Shown: positions 1-10,431 of the stretch, piece after piece
How the letters are laid out: each line of letters starts with the position of its first letter
Numbering within the stretch: position 1 is the stretch's first letter
Source of the DNA: Cucumis sativus
Taxonomy: Eukaryota > Streptophyta > Magnoliopsida > Cucurbitales > Cucurbitaceae
Direction of reading: 5' to 3'
Assembly (NCBI RefSeq): GCF_000004075.3
Contig: NC_026655.2
Span: 3,596,001-3,660,000 of the forward strand
DNA: 64,000 nt
Position numbers and translations under genes: made by a program
Notes under the pieces: generated by a model
What the model was told of the DNA's origin: nothing
Databases searched by the model: none
The model's input: the letters and a program-made list of their open reading frames with translations, nothing else

Positions 1-257
1 ATATAACAATCCAAATTCAAAAAAAAAAGAAAAATTGCAAGAAAAAGATGATGAAAGAAAAAAAATACTTGGCACAAGATAACAACTCAAGTTTGAAAAA
101 ATGAAAAAGAAAAATTGCAAGAAAAAGACAGAAAAAAAATTGCATAACAAAGAGGATGGGGATGGGAAAACCTAAAAGAGTAGCCGATTTAATGAATTTT
201 TTTTATTTTGTTACAGCGACGATAAATATTTGAGATAGCTGCAAATTTAACAATTAG

Positions 258-464
258 ATTCAAAATAATTAAGTATATAGCAACATTTTAAAAAAAAAAA
301 TGCAAATATAACAAAATTTGTCAAATTTTATCAGTGATAGAAGTCTATCACCATAGACCATGTTGCAAATATGGATCTATCACACGAGTCTATCAGCGAT
401 AGTTTTGCTATATTTACAAAAATTTTAAAATATTGCTACATCCTTAATTATTATTCTTAAAATG
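258..464. repeat. MITE-like inverted-repeat element
   Basis: The two ends are long imperfect inverted repeats: the left end reads attaagtatatagcaac and the right end, reverse-complemented, reads attaaggatgtagcaat, followed on both sides by A/T-rich sequence and a tgcaaatata/gtaaatatag block. The centre carries several copies of a ctatca motif in both orientations, such as tatcagtgatag and tatcagcgatag. No coding capacity is seen. This is the structure of a non-autonomous foldback or MITE element. The family and target-site duplication were not determined. Confidence 0.6.
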
Positions 465-2056
465 TTCATCAATTCCAATTTTCGTATGTTTTGTTATATT
501 TATTAAAATAAACCTAATATTTAGGTTAAAAAAAAGTTTCTCCTCACATTTTATTTTCTCATATCTTATGAGAGACTTATTTTTCATATAATCAAATTAA
601 TTGAACAATAAATAGTTGGATGGATATGAGGTATTTTTCTTTAATAATGTGTCTAACAAAAAAATACAACATTTAATTTTAAAATTTATATTACAAATAA
701 TATGTTAGTTGAATCACGCTTATTTTAACATATAAATGTAAAATTTTAAAAACAAAATTTACATAAATAGAAGAAAACGAAAAGTATTTACATCCTATAA
801 CAAAAAAAAAAAACATGGATACTTTGGACTATGGACCGTAAATAATTTGTCAATTCTTATATTTCTAAAAATCTTTCATTTAAATATTAACGAGACCTAC
901 CATCTAGCTAATGTAAATCTTAAATAATATTAATTGTGATGATGATGATCCTATAGTCATTATCATAAATATTGTATAAATTTCAATACAATAAATGTAT
1001 AAGAAAAGTTCCCTAGAAAAACAAATGCATAAAATGAAGACAATTTGCCTTTTTCTATACCCATTTTCAAATCATCTTCTCTTAGCATTTTCTAAGGGAC
1101 AAATTACCAACATTAAAATCCAAAATCATCCTTATGTGATAAAACCACAACATATATTTATCTTAATAATCACTTCTAGAAAAATAAAATAACTATTGAT
1201 ATTGATATTAAAATAAAATTGTTTGTTTGTAGTTTGGAATATAAAGAATTTAATAATTTAACTATTTGGGAAAATGGAGTAGGTTTTATATATATTAAAA
1301 GAAAATGAGAGGGAAATTCCCATTTGATTAATGTATTGACTTTGACATTTTCTTAGTAGAATAATAATGATGGTTTTGTTTTAATACTTTATTCTAAAAA
1401 AAACAATACATTTACAAATTTACATTTCTATTCTAAAAAATCCATATTAATTGCTATACTATTTTTTCATATTTAGTTTTTCCTTTCCAATTTAGTATCT
1501 TCCTTTCTATGGTAACATTTTCCAATTTAGTGTTCCATCATTGTTCAATATAAAAGTTAGCTTATAATCAAGCAAATACTATGTCAATTGAGTTATTATT
1601 CAATTGTAACATTTTATAAAAAAATGAAGCATTTCAAAGTGTATATATAGAATTAAACTTTTAATATTATTTATTGCCTTTCATCATTTATATTAAAGTA
1701 GTTTAATCTTAGCTTCCCATCTGTTCTGTTTATTATTTTTTGTTCTTAAAGAAATGGTTTCTGCTTTCTGGAATCTTAGAGGAGGAATCATCAAGAGTAT
1801 TAATCATTATGTACAGCTTCATGATTCCTTTTAATATTTTTAATTACATATGTTTGGTTTGACACAATGGATACTTCTTAGTTCTTTCACATATGCATCT
1901 TTCATTTTTATTATTCACTATGCTTAAAACTGAAATCCCACCATACAAATAATGGTAATAATGTTATAAGATGTGTTCTCTTCAAGCTTTCTTACGTGTC
2001 TTTTTCTATCTTACGATATCTTTCCCTCATCATCTTCTTAATTCAAGAGCGATTTC
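465..2056. other. AT-rich intergenic DNA, no gene seen
   Basis: Homopolymer A/T runs and short chance ORFs only. The longest plus-strand ORF here (65 codons, 995-1192) has no recognisable domain, signal peptide or splice context. I see no gene. Confidence 0.6.
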
Positions 2057-2300
2057 AAATGACTTACGAGTTTGGTCCTTTTTAGGAGTGATGGTTTAGT
2101 TTGTGTTGATGTGTGGGGTTCATTAGTGGTTCGGTTCAAGTAGGGACTTACATTTGGTGGATAAACTATTTCAAACTTTTGGGTACATAAATGACTTACG
2201 AGTTTTGTCTTTTTTGGGAGTGATGGTTTAGTTTGTGTTGATGTGTGGGGTTCATTAGTGGTTCGGTTCAAGTGGGGACTTACATTTGGTGGATAAACTA
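2057..2300. repeat. Two-copy tandem duplication, 132-bp period
   Basis: A block of 112 bp at 2057-2168 is repeated at 2189-2300 with a 20-bp spacer. Both copies begin aaatgacttacgagtt and end ggtggataaacta. By eye they differ at about four positions, so the duplication is fairly recent. A minus-strand ORF across it encodes the same peptide segment twice, which is a by-product of the duplication and not evidence for a protein. Confidence 0.85.
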
Positions 2301-3089
2301 ATCAACGTGTTTAATACAGAAGAAAGTTGCTGATATGTTTGTATTTCAGTACAATTTCTTTTCTTTTGACTTTTCCATTGAAATTTCATCTTCAATTATT
2401 GCCTACCTACTTTCATCAATTTTCTTATCTGATTTCTCAAATGATGGAAGCCAATCATTTATTAATACCTGCCCTCTACTTGCTGTAGACAGGGGCTGCA
2501 TCTAAATGCATCCTTTGTTTTTCAGATATTTTGTCATGGTATGCACTCGTCCCTTTGCTTTTAGGTGACTCCATTTTTCCGTTAATGTGAGACTTTGTCT
2601 ATACTCATAACAGTTGGGAGATTAAAGACTCGTTTCAATATTGTACTGTTCGCAAGTTCTCATGACTTTATACACTTTTAGATGACTCATTTTTCTAACT
2701 ACTGTTTTAGTTTCTATATTGAACGATTTCTGTCAATGGTCCTTGATCTTCCTCCAATCAGTTGAAGTAATTTTCTTCTAATCTCTTGAAAGTGAGGAAG
2801 TTTGAGTAAAGATGGTTTTTTAGATTTGCTTTAGCCATTGAAAGAGATGATTGCAGGGGGAGTTCATTAGAGGTATGTTATATATCTCTCCAGCAGGTTA
2901 GAAGGGTGATGTAAGTTAACATTCATGCAGATATTGCAATTACTTGAATCAATTTTGATATTGCAATAACATGATCTAAACCTTGTCTTCGGGATTCTCC
3001 TAATTGCTTATGCTACAGTTCTTGTGTTGTTTGTTTCTGAAATATTGCTACTTGGATGAATGTTGGACTTGGATATTTTAGCAACCAAT

Positions 3090-3960
3090 ACAAAGAGAAG
3101 GTATGATGCTATTGCTATTGCTGGACCTCTAGCTGCCCAATCTCTTTCACAAGTTTTAGATTATATGGGCCATAGTACCATACAGCCACAGTGGATCCAA
3201 GCCTACTTGTAAACTTTGAGAAATTGATTTTGTGTTGTTGCTGAACTTAATATTGCCACCATGTCCTCTTGTTCTTTCATACCCATGGTTGCTGAAGTGG
3301 CTGTTGTTTGAGAATCCATGGGAGTTGATTTCTGTGCACTTCAATGAGCGGCTATGTCATTGACAGAGTTGAACTGCAGTAATCTATTTCCAAAGGTGAT
3401 TATAGTTGTATTGAATTCCTGCAATGTGAATGACCCTCTTGAGTTTCTTTCGCCAATAATCGGTAAGTTCTCAAATAAGATAGCTAATTGAAATAAGTTT
3501 TCTAATTATTTTTCATTAAGAGCCATTTTAGTGGAGCCTTTTCAAGCTGTCTAAAGAGAACTGATCAGAATTTGAAACTAAAATTGGATTCTGTCCTGGA
3601 AGTTCAATGGTTTCTAGTGGAGATGCTGTTCTAACCAAACAAAAATCCATCAGAGCTTCTTTACAATGAAGAATAGTTTGTGCCATTGGTTACCTTAACA
3701 TTGACAAATTGCCCAGCTACGACTCCATCAAATGAATTTGCTAACAACATTTGTTGGCACTGTCATTACGCAGATCATTCTGTTCTGATACAAAGAAAGA
3801 AACGATATAGCATAGAGGAAATGGTTTTGCGTGAAAGATTTGACCCTCCTCTTGAGGGTAAGTACCATTTAGATAAATTGAAAGGTCTAGTAAACTTAGA
3901 AATACCATTGATGAGACACCAATGTGCATCAAACACTAGAGGATTACATCTTTTTTAGGC
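3090..3960 (+). pseudogene. Unidentified gene-like fragments, possible degraded gene or non-coding transcript
   Basis: Short plus-strand stretches here look more protein-like than their surroundings. About 40 codons near 3090-3211 read ...YDAIAIAGPLAAQSL..., a stretch near 3352-3480 reads MSLTELNCSNLFPK..., and an ORF at 3680-3958 includes YSIEEMVLRERFDPPLEG followed by a consensus-like donor gtaagtac near 3858. The pieces are in different frames with poor splice signals between them, and I could not assign a family. A decayed host gene or a spliced non-coding RNA are both possible. A real but fast-evolving gene is less likely. Confidence 0.25.
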
Positions 3961-5523
3961 ACTAACTTTATGTCTGTAGAAGGAAAGCATGAAAGATAAG
4001 TTTTCTTTTCATGATTATGTTGTTTTCTTTACTGTAATTCCCTGTCATAATGTTCCTTTTTCCCCCCCAATCAGCTACTCCCATATGATTTCCTCAAGCT
4101 TGACCTTCTTGTTTACAATTTAAAACTACTCTTTCTACTCATATCTTCAACCCCAAGTAAACAAAAAGTACTGGAAGTTTCTATTCCCAGAGTTTAGGAT
4201 CAGAGAGATCCTATATTGCCTTTTTACTAATTATTGATTCTAACAACCTATGTAACTGTCAGGCATCTTCAAAAAATGTAAAATTGTAAATTTCCATAAA
4301 CTTCAATTTGTGTTCAAGTTTAATTCATGTCTACTAAATGGGAATGCACAATATCTACAGGACAAGTATTAGCTGATTTCGGTATATCGTAAGTGCTACT
4401 TTATTCTGTCAAATTTCTACCAAATCACTAATATGTCAGTTTAATCTTGTAATTTAGAGAGTAGGATTCTAATTATAAAAATGAATAGTATGGTTTTGAG
4501 AATGAACAGTATGTTTTCAATGACATATCAGAGCTATATACAGTGTTTAATGCAGGAAGATATTGCTTATATGCAGTTTGAAATGTTGCCACATACAACT
4601 TATAATCAATTAAATAATGAGTATGATGGACAATAACTTAATACGGAGGGACTCCACTTCAGTCTATTTTAGTGGTGCTTTGGTATTGAAATTTGTAGCA
4701 ATTAATTTGATTGTGGTGGAAATTGGGTATGTTGCACTAAACCAATGCATCCACTTTCTCCACTCACCACAAAGCCTCAAAGTTTGAAATGGTTTGAGAT
4801 TTTTCAAAAAGAAACCCATAAATTAAGCAACCCTGAAACCAAGCTTCTAAAAACCCAACTTGTAAATCTTTTTTTTCAATCAAAAAAGCACCTTTTATCA
4901 TCTTAAAAGTCAGCAGTTTCTGGTCGTTCAAAAACAATTTATATTCTTTTTCCATTTTCAGTATATCCTTCTTTGAAATACTTAAATTAATCAGAAGGAT
5001 AAGGATCCATAATCCAAGCAGCAAGGACCCAAATCACTTAACAGATCTTTAAATATATTAAAAAACTGATCCCACCAAATTGTTGATAGTGGCCATTCAT
5101 CTTTTAGTTCAATGTATGTAAGGTAGGGATTTGAACTTCTAACAATAGATAGTTCATACTTCAATCTATTTTAGCTATACTTGCGTTGGTAAAATGCAAA
5201 CAATTTCGATGATGGCTTTGATTTCAGCCCTGAAAATTATATATTACTAAACAAATAAGCCAAAGAAGGTCTCTTTGCTTTGTTTTACAAAGTACACAAT
5301 TTTTTGACTCATTTTTCACCTAATCTTATGAATTTTTCTACCCATCTCTTTTCTCAGCTTTTCAACAGCTTAATTGAGTGATGAAGAAGCTCAAACCCTC
5401 CTTCCATATTCCCATGTAATACATATAATATGATCATAGATAGATATAAAGATAATTCAAACCAATAATATCATATAAATATAAAGCCCAACCAATCCCT
5501 AAAATATGTAATGTAAAATCTAA
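3961..5523. other. Intergenic DNA, no gene seen
   Basis: The sequence is AT-rich with chance ORFs only. Two loosely similar stretches near 4660 and 5160 (acttca-tctattttag) hint at an old dispersed repeat. The far end lies just beyond the stop codon of the PSY-like gene and probably contains its 3' UTR. Confidence 0.5.
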
Positions 5524-6407
5524 TCAACAATCAGCACAGCCCCTAAATTGTGGCCTTGGTGTGTGACGATTGTTGGCTCCTGACCCTGGATAGTCATTTA
5601 GTGCCACAACCATTCTTCCATGGCTCTCTTCTTCCTCCGTTTTAGTCACCTGCATAAAACAGAAAGCCTTCTCTGTTTAAATCTCAGTAACATAAACGGA
5701 TACATTACAGTAAAGTTATTTTCATAACACTCTAATTTTCTAGTTGTTGAAATACCTTTGAATATTTTATCTAGCGCTTCAAACAACTAAGGTATAGAAC
5801 AAACACCAGAGATTAGAGACCCTAGTTTTGCAAAACCCTTGGTTGTATTTGTATGTGTAATGTATGTTATTTGCATTATTTACAATTTTGATCATAGGAT
5901 TTAGTGGAGGTGTCTCATATAACTCCTTAACATCCTTATTGATATCAGTAAACATAGCTAACACACTATCAATGAACTATGTAAATTTGTATGTTGATTC
6001 TTTAATATTCTATGGTTTATGTTCATCTTTGGTTATTGGTCTAAAGACTAGGAATGGAAAAAGAAAGAGCAATAGAGTTTCAACACATAATCACTGCTCT
6101 GATCCTATGATCGAAAGCTAAAAACTTGGAGGGATAATGACATTGAGGTTGAAGGGTAATGTAACATACCATGAGGGTGTTGCTTGAAACATGAGGAAAT
6201 GGAAGAGATCCATGCAAGAGGCTGACACTTCCTACAGAATCAGATCAGAAGAGTTTAGTTCATTTTACAAGAAGAAAAAAAGAAAAAGAAGAGAAAAGAG
6301 ATTGATTTTAGGGACTTACTTGAAGTTGGGACAGCATTGGAACAAAGAAGGTTATAAAGTCCCAAGAATATGACAAGCAAACGAAGGAAATGAGAGGCTG
6401 CTGCCAT
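5524..6407 (-). CDS. Secreted PSY-like tyrosine-sulfated peptide precursor
   Basis: This is a three-exon gene: 6407-6320, 6231-6170 and 5649-5524, read on the minus strand. Its introns begin GTAAGT and GTATGT and end CTGTAG and ATGCAG, and the phases agree, giving 91 residues. Residues 1-25 form a signal peptide (MAAASHFLRLLVIFLGLYNL...). The middle is variable. The C-terminal exon carries the conserved block DYPGSGANNRHTP near residues 69-81 and ends in GCADC. The block shares D-Y, A-N, H and P, in the same spacing, with the Arabidopsis PSY1 peptide (DYGDPSANPKHDP). In that family the tyrosine after Asp is sulfated by TPST in the Golgi, and the processed peptide signals through leucine-rich-repeat receptor kinases to control cell expansion and the growth-versus-stress balance. 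That the precursor here is sulfated and cleaved is inferred. Its small exons make it easy to miss. Confidence 0.8.
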
Positions 6408-8620
6408 TGATGAAACTGCTGCTCTGCTTCAAACCAAAGAAAATCAATGGAGGTATTTATATATGAAGTCTCAGAGGCTGATGGAGAGAAAAGGAAAAAA
6501 AAAAAAAAGTGTTTGATGGGTGGTTTAGATAGAGGGCAATTTATAAGATTGTTACACACCCAAGTCAAAAAGAAAGTGATAGCAACAAGAACATTTTATA
6601 TGGAGGTGATTTGTTTGTATGTTTTGACATAAGGGGTGGTTTTAATTAAAGGCTTGGGATTCTCTATGGAAAATGAAAGATGAAAACTTAGGAAGTGGGG
6701 GAAAAGGGGGAAAAAATTATGATATTTAAAAAGTCAATATGGTGAGAAAAAGTTGGAAGACACTGTGAGAAAGTGGAGGATGACAGAAGAAATATGAGAA
6801 GGGCAAACTCATGGTGTGCACTCATTTATAAGGTCAATGGGGGGTAGTGGGAATATAATTATAATCATTTATGTGTGAGGAGAGGTTTGAAGGGAAATGT
6901 GGTGTAAATATGTGTTTGTGTTTTATACAATGGGGAAAGAGAGAGGTTTGGAGGAGTATAATATCTTGGAAACTTCATTAAAAGGAAAGTGTGGTGCAAT
7001 CCATTCTAATGGCACATAAAAAAAGGCTAGTGGGTTTGAAACCAAATTTGCACCAAACTATGTGGTACTACTTTTGCCATCACATGTGGGTATATATCTT
7101 TGCATCTTCTACTTAGCTTCTCTTTTTTTTATGTTACTTGAGCTAACCAACTATATGTATTGATAGTATTGTTTACAAAAGAGAGTGCAAAGAGAGAACT
7201 AAAGAGGATGTGTGTAGTAAAGAAATAACGTACGACTCAAATAGACTAGAATGTGTATAATCAATCAAATATATTGACGGGAAAGAGTTTGCATAAGTTT
7301 GTATACTTCTATACAAGAAAGGTTTACTCTACAATATCAGAGAAACTGTATCTTTTTTTTTTTCTTCTTTTTTTTAGAGAAACAACACATAAAACCTACA
7401 TCGTAAGAATCCACTTTAGGTAACTAACGAATGTAATTTGAAAAATCATCTCACTTAACTTGGGAACAAACCTCATTTAAAATCCATGGAACTCATCGAT
7501 CTGCAACACAAGGGTTGAAAACCCCACTAAGCACGTCGACAACCAACACCCAAATTAGATGTGGTTAGATTCTTGGGAACAATACCAACCGACATTAGGG
7601 ATATGCGGTCATCTATTTACCACTCGAACACAAGCTTTCTTGCTTAGACATATAGTTTACATCAATCAATTTTTTCATCTCTATCTTATTGGACATACGT
7701 GCATACTCATTCAACAAAAAAGAGAAAAAAAAACTAGGTAAGCATATCATACCTGATTGACAACTTTAACTAATAGATTTGCTTTACCTTAGTAAGTCAA
7801 TTAATGATATCAATACATTAATTATTGATGTCACACATATAACTATATGATGATTGATAACTATGTGCATCACTAAGTACATATACAGTTGTACTATATA
7901 TGAACATGATAAACAGTACATAAAGTTTCCTAATATTCACGTAGATGTGTAAAAGTTTGATTTATTAATCCCTAAAAGCAAAAGTAATATAGTATGATAT
8001 GAAATGGATTTAATTAAGTTGGCCAAGTTGACATAGGTATGTGCACAAAATCCAGCCAAAAAGTTATTGAAAATGATGATGATGAGAGAAAATTCTAACA
8101 TATGAAAGTGTTACCTAATTGGTCAAATTTGTACCAAAGTTTTATCTATTTCACATTGTTCAATACCATACTATAAATATAAACAAAACATGGTTTTATT
8201 TCAATTATATTCCATTTTCCCAATTCTTTCCTCAACCAAATTTAATAAAGTGGGGATTGACTTTTAATACTCATGATTAAATTAAAGTATACTTATTTCT
8301 TTTCTTGACTTCTTTGGTCACCCATTGTAATTCAATTTCATGGGAAGGAGCCTAAGTAATTCACCTCAAAAAAAAACTACTTTTTTGTAACACAAATTTA
8401 TATACATTCTCTCTTAAATCCCGACTTGAAAATGTTATGACAGTATTTTTAAGGGACGTTTGCAAAAATAACAGAAAAAGTTATAATAATAAGACCCATA
8501 TCACTGTATTTTTTAAATTTCAAAAATAGTAAATTTAAACGCGGATAACTTTGTAACAGTGCTTTAATATATCTAACTACTTATCATTTTTTTTTATAGG
8601 ATGCAATTTCTCGGACTCGA
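6408..8620. other. Upstream region of the PSY-like gene and intergenic DNA
   Basis: The part next to 6407 should hold the minus-strand promoter of the PSY-like gene. The rest is AT-rich with no convincing ORF, RNA gene or intact transposon. Confidence 0.45.
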
Positions 8621-8626
8621 TATATT

Positions 8627-8725
8627 TGGGCCTTATGGATCTTTCTCAAAAGGCCATACCTTTGCGTGAGGAAGACAGGCCCACTATATATACTCAAACT
8701 GGCAAAGGCCCAAATGAAAGGCCCA
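8627..8725. promoter_or_regulatory. Cluster of site II (TGGGCC/GGCCCA) elements with a TATA-like stretch
   Basis: Four copies of TGGGCC or its complement occur within 100 bp, at 8627-8632, 8678-8683, 8707-8712 and 8720-8725. A TATATATA lies at 8685-8692. Site II motifs are bound by TCP factors and are typical of promoters of housekeeping, ribosomal-protein and snoRNA genes. The nearest modelled coding starts are about 2 kb away on either side, so the cluster is not clearly tied to a known gene. Confidence 0.45.
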
Positions 8726-8865
8726 AAGAAAAAACGGGTTCGTCAATGATTTATGATTAGAAGGAAATTAGAACTTTAACTTATAATTAATTAGTCAAAA
8801 TTTAACATCACAATCACAACTTCTTTGATCCTAAAAGTAATTAATTTAGATTTTAGATGACACGT

Positions 8866-8893
8866 CAAAATAATAATAATAATAATAATAATA
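8866..8893. repeat. (AAT)n microsatellite
   Basis: About eight to nine consecutive AAT/TAA units in AT-rich intergenic DNA. Confidence 0.85.
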
Positions 8894-10276
8894 AAAAGGT
8901 TATATAAAAAATTAATTTGTACTTTGGATATTATAATTATACATATTATTATAGTTAATGTGAACATGCATGCATCCAATTAACATCATGAGTCAAAAGT
9001 CATAATGTTGTTGTGTGCTTATATTGACTCCAAAACTTTTATACAACCACTTATTTAACTCATGAATGCAATTTGTTCATCATCTCTATGTTTTTCTTAC
9101 TTTCAAAAGATATCATATTTTAAATCGACTCATCAAAGAGAAAAATAATAGTGAATAAGAATAGTGGCATGTGCATTAAATGAACACAAAAACATATATG
9201 TTATAGGGTATTGTGATTGTACATTGATTAGGCTTAATGTTGTCCATAACTTGATTTCTTTTGTGCAATTTTGTGATATGTTTATCCCTTTTGTTAAATG
9301 CAATTCATAGCTCAATGATAATATATACACACATATATATATGAAGCTAAGAAGGCCTGAAATTAGATTTCTTAATTAGCCTGATGACAAAAAAGAAAAA
9401 AAATATCATTTGGATGATAAGTGGATTAGTGAGAATATATATAACATTCCTAAGTGGACAAATGTCAATATTATGATGGTCCATGTGGCATTTCAGCAGC
9501 CAACTGTCACTCTTTATTTATTTAATTTCACATCACCTTTTTTTTTTCTTTTTCTTTTTAGGAAATTTCAAATAAATAAATAATAATAATAATAACAAAA
9601 CTTTTTGGAATATATTATTCATTGTGAAGTAAGATTTTGGTCATACATTATTAATAATAAAAGGGTTCAGCCCCACAAAAGAGAATAATATGAAATTCCT
9701 TACTCAATTTAATTTTTCATATATAAAATTAATTTTCTATTATAGTTTATAGAAAAGGTTGAAAATATCCACAAAATTCTTGTAATATTATTTATAGATA
9801 AATTGATTGATTGGTTACTAATAGTAATAGTAAATAGTGTTTTTAAGGTTTTGTAAAAGGTGAAGGGTATGAATATACAAAACACTAAATATTTTAGTTT
9901 CTAGAAAACAATTTCAAAATTGAAAGAAAACCCATGTGCCTACTATAGTAAATACTAAAAAATTGTGGATATACAAAAAAAAAATGAGACGTGATTAATT
10001 GAGATAGGGTTTAAATTAGGGTAATAAGATGTTAAGAAAAAAGGTGAAAGGAAAAGGAAAAAAGAGAAAGGGAAAGATGGAGAAAAAGAAGGTAGAGGGG
10101 GAAGTGGAAGTGGAAGGGGGCAGCCAAAGTTAAGATGAAGAAAAGAGTTGATAGGGGAAGGGGGTGATGGTATCGGGCATTGGGTGCACCAACTTTGGGT
10201 ACAACCCGAGAGAATCACAAAATGGAAGAAAATCTTTGTGTCCACATAAATTTGTGGCTCACAATCGAATTCACTC
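8894..10276. other. Intergenic DNA leading into the CDF promoter
   Basis: AT-rich with no supported gene. An AAAATATCC at 9762-9770 differs by one base from the evening element AAAATATCT and lies about 660 bp upstream of the CDF start codon. This is only a weak hint of clock control. A purine-rich stretch follows at about 10020-10150. Confidence 0.4.
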
Positions 10277-10431
10277 CCTTACGTGGCACCACCACCCCTT
10301 TCTTTTAACGGATTCATCCTTCCAACTTCCTAACTTCTCCCTCTCTCTCTCTCTCTTGAACTCTATCAAAAATCCCTCTTCTTTCAACTTCCTACTACTG
10401 CTACTCTTCTTCTTCTTCTTCTTCTTCGATT
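10277..10431 (+). promoter_or_regulatory. Proximal promoter and leader of the CDF gene
   Basis: An ACGTGGC core (10281-10287), a G-box/ABRE-type element, lies about 150 bp before the start codon. It is followed by a (CT)n run (about 10338-10358) and a (CTT)n run (about 10404-10426), as is common in plant 5' leaders. The transcription start was not determined. It probably lies between the ACGTGGC site and the pyrimidine runs. Confidence 0.45.

Noticed and set aside
2038-2271. Minus-strand ORF with a repeated peptide segment
   Set aside because: The repetition comes from the 132-bp-period DNA duplication; no domain, promoter or splice context.
9955-10245. Pro/Leu/Ser-rich minus-strand ORF of 96 codons
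   Set aside because: Low-complexity translation of a purine-rich block opposite the CDF upstream region.
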